DNA from: Nocardia puris | Lineage (GTDB): Bacteria > Actinomycetota > Actinomycetes > Mycobacteriales > Mycobacteriaceae | Reading direction: 5' to 3' | Length of the DNA: 64,000 nt | NCBI RefSeq assembly: GCF_003315035.1 | Contig: NZ_QNRE01000002.1 | Span: 806,001 to 870,000 of the forward strand | Part shown: positions 15,657-23,470 of the stretch, piece by piece | Numbering within the stretch: the stretch's first letter is position 1 | How the letters are laid out: each line of letters opens with the position of its first letter | Made by a program: the position numbers and the translations under genes | The notes under the pieces: model-generated | What the model was told of the DNA's origin: nothing | Database searches by the model: none | The model's input: only the letters and a program-made list of their open reading frames with translations

Positions 15657-17921
15657 ATGAGTGCCGTGCTCGCCGCCTTCCTCGACGATTACGCCGTCGC
15701 GCTGCGTCACCACCTGGCGACGCGCACGCAGGACAGTCTCGAGGAGGGCTACGAGCTGGGGCGCCGGGCGCTGGTGGAGAGCATCAGCCTGCTCGACCTC
15801 ACCGAGCACCACTTCCGGCTGGCCACCGAGGCCGCCGCCGAATCCGGTGATCCGCGCGTCACCGAGACGGCGCTGGAGTTCCTGCTCCAGACGCTGGCCG
15901 CGCTCGACATCGCCACCCGCGGCTACCTCGACGGCACCCGCCGGGCCGAGCAGCAGCGGACCCGCGCCGACGATCTCGCCGGGCGCGACGCGTTCCGCAC
16001 CGCGCTGGTGGAGTCGTTGCAGGACGGGTTCTTCGTCGCCGACGCGCGCGGCACCATCACCGAGGTGAACTCGGCGTTCGGCGCGCTCACCGGGTACGGG
16101 GCGGCGGATCTGCCGTTCGCCCTGCCGCATCCGTGGTCGCTGCCGACCGGCTCGCGCTATCCGGATCTGGGCACCGAGGCCCTGCGTTTCGTGCTGCCGA
16201 TCCGGCACCGCGACGGGCGCGAACTGTGGCTGGCGGTGAGCACCAGCGCGCTGGTGAAGCCGGAGAACAACGAACTGATCTATGTCGGCACCGTCCGCGA
16301 CGTCACCGCCGAGCACGACGCGCAGGCCCGCGACCAGGCCGCGTCCCGCCTGGCGACAGCGGTGGGCGCGGCGACCAGCGTGGTCGAAGTCCTGGCCGTG
16401 GGCCTGGACGAGTTGCGCCGCACGGTGGGCGCGCAGTCGGCGGTGGTGACCGTGTGGCCGAGCCGCACCGCCGAACCGGAGGTGTATGTCTCCGGGAACG
16501 TGGACCATTCGGGCGCCGAAGGCGATCCCACGGCCCTCGACGACGGGGAGCGCGCCCTGCTGGACCGGGCGCGCCGCCGCTCGCCACGCAGCCTGGCCAC
16601 CGTGCCCGAAGGTGGGGAGAGCGCGGTCGGCATCGTCGCCCCGCTCGGCGAAACCGGCGACGCCGCACTGCTTCTGCGCTTCGCCGCGCCCCGCGCCGTC
16701 ACGGCCGCCGACTGGACGTTGTTCTCGCTGCTGATCGGTCACCTGAGCCTGGCCGTGCAGCGGGCGCGCAACTTCGATCAGGCGCGCTCCACCTCGCTCA
16801 CCCTGCAACGGGCCATGCTCGGCCCCATCGAACTGCCGCCCCGGTTCTCGGTGCACTACGAACCGGCCCTGCCGCCGCTCGAGATCGGCGGCGACTGGTA
16901 CGACGTGGTGCCGCTGCGCGACGGCACCATCGGTGTGGTGGTCGGCGACTGCGTGGGCCGAGGACTGTCGGCGGCCGTGGTGATGGGCCAATTGCGTTCG
17001 GCGGGAAGGGCTCTGCTGTTGCGCGGGGCCGGGCCCGCGCAGTTGCTCGCCGAACTCGACACCGTCGCGAGCCGGATTCCCGGCGCGATGTGCACCACGG
17101 TCTGCGCGGCCGTGCTGGACCCGGTGCGCGGCGTCCTGCGCTACAGCAGCGCGGGCCATATGCCGCCGATCCTCGCCGACGTCGGCAGCACCGGCCGCAT
17201 GCTGGAGGGCGGACGCTCGGTGCCGCTGGCGACCTTCGAGATGCCGCGCAGGCCCGAGGCCACCACCGCGCTCTCGCCCGGGTCGACGCTGGTGCTGTTC
17301 ACCGACGGGCTGGTGGAGCAACGTGGCGTCGACATCGACGACGGGTTCGCCAAGATCGCCGCGGTGCTGGCCGACACGCCGGGCAAGCTGCCGCGAGAGG
17401 TGGCCGACGCGGTGCTCTCCCGCCTGCGCCCGGCCGCCGGATACGACGACGACGTCGCGATGGTCGTCTATCGGCAGCCGCCCGCCCCGCTGCACCTGGA
17501 CGTGCCCGCGCGCGCCGACGAACTGTCCGCGCTGCGGCGTTCGCTCAAGGACTGGTTCGCCGCAGCCGCCGTGCCGCACGACCTCGCCTCCGATCTGGTC
17601 GCCGCCGCGAACGAGGCGTGCAGCAACAGCATCGAGCACGCGTACCGCAACGGGGCCGCCGCGTCGGGGCGGGTGCGCCTGTCGGCCCAGTGCGACACCG
17701 AACAGGTCGTCATCGAGATCACCGACACGGGCAGGTGGAAGCCGCGCCCGGCCGACCCCGGGCATCGCGGCCGCGGCATCGACATGATGCGCGCGCTCAC
17801 CGAGGAACTGCACATCGACCACGGCGAGGACGGCACCCACGTCCGCATGTCGGTCACCCTGCCCGCCATCAAATCCCCCGTCGCCAACCCGCTGCGCGGC
17901 ACCCACCGCCGCCTGAGCTGA
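15657..17921 (+). CDS. Multidomain PP2C phosphatase/anti-sigma-like kinase (RsbU_N-PAS-GAF-SpoIIE-HATPase)
   Basis: This 754-residue protein joins several sigma-control domains. An N-terminal RsbU-like helical domain (about 1-100) could bind RsbT. A PAS domain (SLQDGFFVADARGTITEVN, about 120-220) and a GAF domain (about 230-375) follow. A PP2C/SpoIIE phosphatase (about 395-615) has GGDWYDV, VVGDCVGRG and YDDDVAMV metal motifs. The C-terminal HATPase of RsbW type (about 620-740) has the N-box NEACSNSIEHAY. It may be the output of the upstream stressosome, dephosphorylating an anti-anti-sigma factor. Phosphatase and antagonist kinase in one chain is unusual. No sigma-B/F gene is in the window. 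Confidence 0.88.
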   Translation: MSAVLAAFLDDYAVALRHHLATRTQDSLEEGYELGRRALVESISLLDLTEHHFRLATEAAAESGDPRVTETALEFLLQTLAALDIATRGYLDGTRRAEQQRTRADDLAGRDAFRTALVESLQDGFFVADARGTITEVNSAFGALTGYGAADLPFALPHPWSLPTGSRYPDLGTEALRFVLPIRHRDGRELWLAVSTSALVKPENNELIYVGTVRDVTAEHDAQARDQAASRLATAVGAATSVVEVLAVGLDELRRTVGAQSAVVTVWPSRTAEPEVYVSGNVDHSGAEGDPTALDDGERALLDRARRRSPRSLATVPEGGESAVGIVAPLGETGDAALLLRFAAPRAVTAADWTLFSLLIGHLSLAVQRARNFDQARSTSLTLQRAMLGPIELPPRFSVHYEPALPPLEIGGDWYDVVPLRDGTIGVVVGDCVGRGLSAAVVMGQLRSAGRALLLRGAGPAQLLAELDTVASRIPGAMCTTVCAAVLDPVRGVLRYSSAGHMPPILADVGSTGRMLEGGRSVPLATFEMPRRPEATTALSPGSTLVLFTDGLVEQRGVDIDDGFAKIAAVLADTPGKLPREVADAVLSRLRPAAGYDDDVAMVVYRQPPAPLHLDVPARADELSALRRSLKDWFAAAAVPHDLASDLVAAANEACSNSIEHAYRNGAAASGRVRLSAQCDTEQVVIEITDTGRWKPRPADPGHRGRGIDMMRALTEELHIDHGEDGTHVRMSVTLPAIKSPVANPLRGTHRRLS

Positions 17922-17956
17922 GCCGGAAAAAATCTCCCGGAAAAATTTCGCGGCGG

Positions 17957-17985
17957 TGTCGATTCGAGTCGATCCCCGTTCGACC
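17957..17985 (+). promoter_or_regulatory. Candidate ECF42-type promoter
   Basis: TGTCGA at 17957-17962 and CGACC at 17981-17985 are separated by 18 bases and lie about 55 bases before the DGPF-type gene. From memory, ECF42 sigma factors recognise TGTCGA at -35 and a CGA-type -10. The next gene but one is an ECF42 sigma factor, so this fits autoregulation of the pair. Confidence 0.5.
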
Positions 17986-18039
17986 TAGGTGTGAAAGGGT
18001 CCGAACGGGACCCGGAACACGATCCGAGGAGAGACAACC

Positions 18040-18459
18040 ATGAAGTACATGCTGATCATGCGCGCGACCGACGAGGGTATGGCGAAGATGGGCGAGATCG
18101 ACTTCGCCGAAATGCTCGAGACCATGGGCAGGTTCAACGACGAGCTGATCCGGGCGGGTGTGCTGGTCGCCGCCGAGGGACTCGACGACCCCGCCGACGG
18201 TGTCGTCGTCGACTACGAGTCGGAGACGCCCGTGGTGACCGACGGCCCGTACGGCGAGACGAAGGAGCTGTTCGGCGGCTTCTACATCCTCAACGTGGCC
18301 TCCAAGGAAGAGGCCATCGAGTGGGCCAAGCGCATTCCCGGCAACGGCCCCGGCTTCAAGACCGAGATCCGCCGGGTGCCGTCCATCGACGAGTTCCCGC
18401 AGGACAATGTGTGGATCCAGAAAGAGCGCGCGTGGCGCGAGTCCACCGGTCAGCTCTGA
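18040..18459 (+). CDS. YCII-related (DGPF-type) domain protein
   Basis: This 139-residue protein has the ferredoxin-like YCII fold with the signature VVTDGPYGETKELFGGFYIL near residues 66-85. DGPF-type proteins are the usual genetic partners of ECF42 sigma factors and are thought to act in the same response; their chemistry is not settled. The motif reads DGPY here. The ATG at 18040 follows GAGGAGAG. The sigma gene starts 23 bases after its stop, forming a two-gene operon. Confidence 0.9.
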   Translation: MKYMLIMRATDEGMAKMGEIDFAEMLETMGRFNDELIRAGVLVAAEGLDDPADGVVVDYESETPVVTDGPYGETKELFGGFYILNVASKEEAIEWAKRIPGNGPGFKTEIRRVPSIDEFPQDNVWIQKERAWRESTGQL

Positions 18460-18482
18460 GCGGAGCCCGCTGAGCGACTTCG

Positions 18483-19769
18483 ATGAGTGATCACACCGGC
18501 CGGGCGGCGGTCGCCGCCGTCTGGCGCATCGAATCGGCGCGGATCGTCGGCGCGCTCGCCCGCTACACCGGCGATTTCGCCCTCGCCGAGGACCTCGCCC
18601 AGGAGGCGCTGGCCGAGGCGCTGGTGACCTGGCCGCGCGACGGCGTGCCGCACAATCCGGCGGGCTGGTTGCTCACCGTCGGCCGCAGGCGCGCGATCGA
18701 CACCTTCCGCCGCCGCAGCGCGCTCGACACGCGGTACGCCGCTCTCGCCGGGGAACTCGGTGAGGGCGGTGCCGCGACCGGCGGCGCGCCCACCGACCCG
18801 TCCCGCGAAGGAGTCGATGTGCTGTGGGACCCCGACCGCATCGACGACGACGTCTTGGCCCTGATGTTCGTCTCGTGCCATCCCGTGCTGAGCCGGGAGG
18901 CGCGCGTCGCGCTCACCCTGCGCGTTGTGGGCGGCCTGACCAGCGACGAGATCGCCAAGGCGTTCCTGGTGCCGCCCGCCACCGTGCAGGCGCGCATCAC
19001 GCGCGCCAAGAAGACGCTCGCCGCCGCGCGGGTGCCGTTCGAGGTGCCGCCCGCCGCGCAGCGCGCCGAGCGGCTCGGCTCGGTGCTGAGCGTGGTGTAC
19101 CTGATCTTCACCGAAGGGTCCTCGGCCACTTCGGGTTCCGGCCACATCCGCTTCGACCTGGCCGGGGAGGCACAGCGGCTGGCCCGCGTGTTGTCGCGCC
19201 TGGTGCCCGACGAACCCGAGGTGTACGGGCTGCTGGCGCTGCTGGAACTCACCGCCGCGCGGTTCCCCGCGCGCACCGGCCCCGACGGGCGTCCCGTCCT
19301 GTTGGAGGATCAGGACCGCCGCCGCTGGGATCGGTCCGCCATCACGCGCGGGCGCGCCGCCCTCGCGCGCGCCGCCGAATCGGGGCGCGGACTCGGCGCC
19401 TACGGCCTGCAAGCGGCGATCGCCGAATGTCACGCCGTCGCGGCGTCGGTCGAGGACACCGACTGGGACCGCGTCGTCGTCCTCTACGAAGCCCTCGGCC
19501 GTCTCGCCCCCTCCCCCGTGGTCGAGCTCAACCGCGCCGTGGCCGTAGCCATGGCCTCGGGCCCCGCCCAGGCCCTCCCCCTCGTCGACCGCCTCATCGC
19601 CGAAGGGGCCCTCCCCAACTCGCACCTGCTCCCCACGGTGCGCGGCGAACTCCTCACCCGCCTGCGCCGCCCCGCCGAGGCCCGCACCGAATTCGAACGC
19701 GCTCTCGCCCTGTGCGGCAACGAGAACGAGCGCGACGTCCTGAGACAGAAACTCGACAAGCTGGACTGA
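18483..19769 (+). CDS. ECF42-group RNA polymerase sigma factor
   Basis: This 428-residue protein has ECF region 2 (DFALAEDLAQEALAEAL near 31-47, then WLLTVGRRRAIDTFRRR) and region 4 (TSDEIAKAFLVPPATVQARITRAKKTL near 150-180). A roughly 230-residue helical C-terminal extension (DUF6596/TPR-like) is characteristic of ECF42. That extension is needed for activity in studied members, and no anti-sigma factor is required. It directs RNA polymerase to its own operon and probably other DGPF genes. It is coupled to the DGPF gene, and the promoter at 17957 fits its known specificity. Confidence 0.92.
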   Translation: MSDHTGRAAVAAVWRIESARIVGALARYTGDFALAEDLAQEALAEALVTWPRDGVPHNPAGWLLTVGRRRAIDTFRRRSALDTRYAALAGELGEGGAATGGAPTDPSREGVDVLWDPDRIDDDVLALMFVSCHPVLSREARVALTLRVVGGLTSDEIAKAFLVPPATVQARITRAKKTLAAARVPFEVPPAAQRAERLGSVLSVVYLIFTEGSSATSGSGHIRFDLAGEAQRLARVLSRLVPDEPEVYGLLALLELTAARFPARTGPDGRPVLLEDQDRRRWDRSAITRGRAALARAAESGRGLGAYGLQAAIAECHAVAASVEDTDWDRVVVLYEALGRLAPSPVVELNRAVAVAMASGPAQALPLVDRLIAEGALPNSHLLPTVRGELLTRLRRPAEARTEFERALALCGNENERDVLRQKLDKLD

Positions 19770-19787
19770 GCGCCGATCGTGCTCCGC

Positions 19788-19853
19788 ACCCGGCGTCGCG
19801 GCGGCCGCGATCGTCCTGGCCGCCACCGGCGCCGAGGGCGCGCGACGCCGGGT
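19788..19853 (+). terminator. Long-stem hairpin after the ECF42 gene
   Basis: ACCCGGCGTCGCG at 19788-19800 pairs perfectly with CGCGACGCCGGGT at 19841-19853 around a 40-base GC-rich loop that can fold further. It begins 19 bases past the sigma factor stop. It may terminate that operon; there is no T-run. Confidence 0.45.
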
Positions 19854-19998
19854 CGCGGATCGAGGTGTGACCCGCACCGGCCAACCCATCTTCTTGCGAC
19901 GCAGATCACATCGGGCTACCCTCATCGCAATCTGAGACGAGTCGGTATCAGATTTCCGGCCCGCCCGGCCGGAACCTGCGGTAGCACAAGGAATGACG

Positions 19999-20883
19999 AT
20001 GGACTCTCCGTTCGTATCGGTCGGCTTGCCGGTGGCGCTGGCGGTCATCATGTTCGGCCTCGGACTGTCTTTGACGGTCGCGGACTTCGCCCGCGTCGCC
20101 AAGAACCCCCGCGCGGTCACCATCGCGCTGGCCTGCCAGCTGCTGGCGCTCCCGGCGGCGGCGTTCGGCCTGGTGCTGCTGTTCGATCTGCCGCCGGTCC
20201 TCGCCGTCGGCATGATGCTGCTGGCCGCCTCCCCCGGCGGCACCACCGCCAACCTCTACAGCCACCTGTTCCGCGGCGACGTGGCGCTGAATGTCTCTCT
20301 CACCGCGGTCAATTCGGTGATCGCGGTGGTCACTTTGCCGTTGGTCACCAACTTCGCGATCGGCTACTTCGATCCCGCCGGTGACGCGGGCACGGTCGGG
20401 TTGCAGTTCGGCAAGGCGGTGCAGGTGTTCGCGATCGTGTTGGTGCCGGTGGCGCTGGGCATGGTGGTGCGGCGCTTGGCGCCCGGTTTCGCCGATCGGA
20501 TGGACCGCCCGGTGCGGATCGGCTCGGCGCTGATGCTGGTGCTCGTGGTGCTGGGCACCATGCTGGCCGAGCGCGACAACCTGCTCGACTACCTGATCGA
20601 CGTCGGCCCGGTCACCGTGCTGTTCTGCCTGGTCAGCCTGTCGGTGGGCTACTTCGTCCCGCGCAGGCTCGGCGTGGACGCCCGCCAGTCCATCGCGTGC
20701 TCGATGGAGATCGGTATCCACAACAGCACCATCGCGATCACCATCGCCATCAGCGTCCTGGACAGCACCGAGATGGCCGTGCCCGCCGCGGTGTACGGCG
20801 TGCTGATGTTCCCGCTCGCCGCGATCTTCGGCTGGCTCATCACCCGCAAACACGCGCGAGCCGCGGTCCCCGCGGCCGGCTGA
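19999..20883 (+). CDS. Bile acid:sodium symporter (BASS) family transporter
   Basis: This protein of about 294 residues has nine to ten hydrophobic segments with the BASS hallmarks LLAASPGGTTANLYSHL near residue 77 and EIGIHNSTIAITIA near residue 237, the two crossing regions that bind sodium and substrate. It likely couples uptake of an organic anion to sodium. The ATG at 19999 is six bases from AAGGA; the ATG at 19993 is too close to it. The substrate is unknown. It ends four bases from the convergent next gene. Confidence 0.87.
   Translation: MDSPFVSVGLPVALAVIMFGLGLSLTVADFARVAKNPRAVTIALACQLLALPAAAFGLVLLFDLPPVLAVGMMLLAASPGGTTANLYSHLFRGDVALNVSLTAVNSVIAVVTLPLVTNFAIGYFDPAGDAGTVGLQFGKAVQVFAIVLVPVALGMVVRRLAPGFADRMDRPVRIGSALMLVLVVLGTMLAERDNLLDYLIDVGPVTVLFCLVSLSVGYFVPRRLGVDARQSIACSMEIGIHNSTIAITIAISVLDSTEMAVPAAVYGVLMFPLAAIFGWLITRKHARAAVPAAG
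20860..20876 (+). terminator. Short GC hairpin at the 3' end of the BASS gene
   Basis: GCCGCGG and CCGCGGC form a seven-base stem with loop TCC inside the last codons of the BASS gene. The convergent neighbour ends only four bases beyond the BASS stop, so any terminator must overlap coding sequence. Support is weak. Confidence 0.3.
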
Positions 20884-20887
20884 CCCG

Positions 20888-21316
20888 CTACAGGCCGGTG
20901 AGCTTGCGGTCGGTGCTCTCGGAGGCGCGCCAGATGTCGACGACCTCGGCATGACCGTTGGCCACCAGCCAGTTCACCGTGATCTTGGTACCCGAGATCG
21001 AGGTGCGGTTCGGGTTGAGCTCGGCGTAGGACCTCGGCTCGGGTGTCAGTTCCCGGATGACTCGCGCCTGCGCCAGGCTCGCGTGCTCGGGCAGCGGTTT
21101 ACCGGTGGTGCGGAAGCGCACGTCCCAGTGGACCTGTCCGCCCACGGCCAGCTCCCGCAACGCCTCGGCGACAACGGGTTCCGCCCCGGGCACACCCGCG
21201 GCCACCTCCGCGGTGGTCAGCCACCGGTCACCCGCGGCGTGCAGGCGGAGCAGGATCTCCATCTCCAGGGGATCGGCGACCTCGAGCAGTCGCATCAGGA
21301 CCTTGTGCACGTCCAC
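20888..21316 (-). CDS. Hypothetical winged-helix-like protein
   Basis: I do not recognise a named family in this protein of up to 142 residues. Its N-terminal half is helical and reads like a winged helix (ILLRLHAAGDRWLTTAEVAAGV, then VAEALRELAVGG). The C-terminal half has SISGTKITVNWLVANGHAEVV, which could be a second small DNA- or partner-binding unit. It may be a transcription regulator. Start is the GTG at 21316; an in-frame ATG at 21295 is an alternative that removes seven residues. It is convergent with the BASS gene and lies near the initiating transferase of the polysaccharide locus. Confidence 0.6.
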   Translation of the reverse strand: MDVHKVLMRLLEVADPLEMEILLRLHAAGDRWLTTAEVAAGVPGAEPVVAEALRELAVGGQVHWDVRFRTTGKPLPEHASLAQARVIRELTPEPRSYAELNPNRTSISGTKITVNWLVANGHAEVVDIWRASESTDRKLTGL

Positions 21317-21454
21317 CGTCGAACTCCGAATCCGGGTACCGCGTGAGCGGCGCGAACGCGCGGTGCACGACGGTCTCGTTCTTCCCCGAACGCCGGGAAT
21401 ATCCGCCGAGGCACGTCCGGCGTTACGACGCGCCCGGCCGCGGCGAGCCGCACG

Positions 21455-22900
21455 TCAGTAGGCACCGTCGCCGGCCACGACGGCCGTGAGGGTGCGCGCG
21501 ATGATGCGCAGATCGAGCCCCATCGACCAGTTCTCCACGTAGGACAGATCGAGCCGGTAGGACTCCTCCGGTGACAGGTCCGAGCGGCCACTCACCTGCC
21601 ACAGCCCCGTGATGCCCGGTTTCACCAGCAGGCGGCGCCGGATCGTGCCGTCATAGCCCGCCACCTCGCGCCACACCTGCGGGCGGGGGCCGACCACGCT
21701 CATATCGCCGCGCAGCACGTCGAAGAACTGCGGCAGTTCGTCGAGGCTGTATTTGCGCAGGATGCGGCCGACCGGGGTGACGCGCGGATCGTCGGCGAGT
21801 TTGAAGAACGACGCGCCGCCGCCGTGTGCGGCGATCAGCGCCTCCGCGTGCCGGTCCGCGTCGGTGGTCATGCTGCGGAACTTCGTCATCCGGAAAGGCT
21901 TGCCGTCCAGGCCGATTCGTTCGGAGCGATAGAACACCGGCCCGGCGCTGCTCACTTTCACCGCGACCGCGATGGCGATCAGCACGGGAGCCGTGAGCAG
22001 GAGCGCGGTGAGGGCGAACGCCATGTCGAACGTGGCTTTGAGCCGGGCGGTGGCGCGATCGTAGCGGGGTTTGCCGACGTGCAGCATGGGCACACCGGCG
22101 ACGGTGTGGCTGCTGAGCCGGATCCGGGCCACGTCGATCACACCGGGCGCGATGATGAGTTCGGCGCCGAGGGGGTCGAGTTCCCAAGCCAGGCGCCGGA
22201 TTTCGCCCGCGCCCGCACCGCCGCCGGGCGCGACCACCACGTAGTCGGCGCCGGTGCGGCGCACCGCGGCGATCACCGCGCGATGGTCACCACCGGGCGT
22301 CTCGCCGGGCGGCACCACGCCCACGACACCGTATCCGCCGTGCGCGGCCATCGTGCCCGCCATCTCCCGGGCCGCCTGCGCGGCGCCGTAGACGACCACC
22401 GACCCGCGCCCCGGCCCGGCGGGCGAGGCCCGGCGCCGCGCCGAGCGCCACGACCAGCGGGTGAGGACCAAGCCGAAAAGCCCTGCGGGCATAGCGATCA
22501 CGAGATACCCGTGCAGCGAGTCGGCGCGCAACATCCCGGCGGCGATGGCGAACAGTCCGAAGACTTGCACGGTGGCCACCGCCAGCCTGCGGTACTCCTC
22601 GACGCCGGCGGCCATGACGCGCGCCGAGCGTGTGCGGTGCGCCGAGCAGGCGAGCAGCCACGCGCACGCCAGCGCCAGCGACGTCGCGGCGCCGGCGCTC
22701 GTGACCCATTCGCGCACGTCACCGCGCGGCGTCTGCCCGTTGTACCACTGCGCGAGCCCGACTGCCGCGGCGATCACCAGGGCGTCGGTGGCGAACACCC
22801 GGCGCGCGTGCCTGCCCCGCGATCGGACTTGGTCGATCCGAGGGAATTCGAGTACCGGGGCGTGCAGACCGGCGGGCGCGCGGTCGATTATCGATTCCAT
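21455..22900 (-). CDS. Polyprenyl-phosphate sugar-1-phosphate transferase (exopolysaccharide initiation)
   Basis: This 481-residue membrane enzyme loads the first sugar-1-phosphate onto undecaprenyl/decaprenyl phosphate. The N-terminus has about four membrane helices followed by a Rossmann-like CoA-binding-type domain (GSVVVYGAAQAAREMAG near 170). The C-terminal bacterial sugar transferase domain has a membrane re-entrant segment (ALTALLLTAPVLIAIAVAV), then FRMTKFRSM, KYSLDELPQFFDVLRGDMS, VVGPRP and PGITGLWQVSGRS. It diverges from the long polysaccharide operon. The ATG at 22900 has only a weak AGG upstream. This is a WbaP/CpsE-type enzyme; whether it uses galactose, glucose or another sugar is not visible. 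Confidence 0.92.
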   Translation of the reverse strand: MESIIDRAPAGLHAPVLEFPRIDQVRSRGRHARRVFATDALVIAAAVGLAQWYNGQTPRGDVREWVTSAGAATSLALACAWLLACSAHRTRSARVMAAGVEEYRRLAVATVQVFGLFAIAAGMLRADSLHGYLVIAMPAGLFGLVLTRWSWRSARRRASPAGPGRGSVVVYGAAQAAREMAGTMAAHGGYGVVGVVPPGETPGGDHRAVIAAVRRTGADYVVVAPGGGAGAGEIRRLAWELDPLGAELIIAPGVIDVARIRLSSHTVAGVPMLHVGKPRYDRATARLKATFDMAFALTALLLTAPVLIAIAVAVKVSSAGPVFYRSERIGLDGKPFRMTKFRSMTTDADRHAEALIAAHGGGASFFKLADDPRVTPVGRILRKYSLDELPQFFDVLRGDMSVVGPRPQVWREVAGYDGTIRRRLLVKPGITGLWQVSGRSDLSPEESYRLDLSYVENWSMGLDLRIIARTLTAVVAGDGAY

Positions 22901-23048
22901 GAACCTGTATCCATTTTTCCCTGCGTACTTCGAGCCCCGCCGCACAGCTGTTTCTCGACACGGTGGCACGAAGTTTGCCACCGGCTCGCCAATCGTCTCG
23001 CGGAGAACGCAACTTACTTGTGCAAGAGTGTCGCAGAAAGGGCCCCCG

Positions 23049-23093
23049 ATGCTACACACCTATGGCGAGCATCACAGTTTGCACCTTTTATAG
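23049..23093 (+). CDS. Possible 14-residue leader peptide
   Basis: The peptide MLHTYGEHHSLHLL contains four His and four Leu. AGAAAGGG at 23035-23042 sits six bases before the ATG. The TAG stop overlaps the ribosome binding site of the following mini-ORF, the arrangement expected of a translated leader. Whether it is translated is unknown. Confidence 0.3.
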   Translation: MLHTYGEHHSLHLL

Positions 23094-23103
23094 GAGAAAC
23101 TCG

Positions 23104-23196
23104 ATGATTAAACGAACAACTGGCAATGTCGCGGCTACGCCAGCCTACCATCTCATGAATCGCCTCTACCAGCAATTTTACTGGCAGTTGTCGTGA
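23104..23196 (+). CDS. Possible 30-residue small protein
   Basis: The frame starts MIKRTTGNVAATPAYHLMNR and ends YWQLS. AGGAG at 23092-23096 lies seven bases before the ATG, a near-ideal spacing. Codon use is low-GC and unlike that of neighbouring genes. It has no recognisable domain. It could be a small regulatory protein of the polysaccharide locus or a leftover of transferred DNA. Confidence 0.35.
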   Translation: MIKRTTGNVAATPAYHLMNRLYQQFYWQLS

Positions 23197-23470
23197 AAAT
23201 AGCAGGTGTTCCTGGATTGCCGTCGCCCGCCCTCAGTTGACTGGGAGTATGCGGGTGAGTCAGAACACGTTCCATTAGTTCGCGCTATGAAGAGGAGGCG
23301 CGAGACAGATCGGTTTGCTATAAGTGTGCTGTACGAAACTTTTCGCCGAGAATTCGCGGCGGGGTGTGGCGCGCGCTCAGCAATGGTTGTACTGTCGACT
23401 GCGTTCGACTTGGGGGTCGCGAATCAGCGTTGAAAAATTCGTTCTGCGAAGTTTCTCTAGGGAGACCCCT

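Larger units (their letters stand above)
22901..23470. other. AT-rich divergent promoter region of the polysaccharide locus
   Basis: These 570 bases separate the initiating transferase from the main operon and are clearly richer in A and T than any flanking gene (for example around 23080-23200 and 23300-23345). Such islands in actinobacteria are often bound by Lsr2. Two mini-ORFs with good ribosome binding sites are annotated separately. The longer frame at 23206-23433 has unlike codon use and no start signal, and I do not call it. Confidence 0.5.

Noticed and set aside
23206..23433. 75-residue frame in the polysaccharide promoter region
   Set aside because: It has no ribosome binding site or domain, and its codon use is unlike either neighbouring genes or the AT-rich mini-ORFs.
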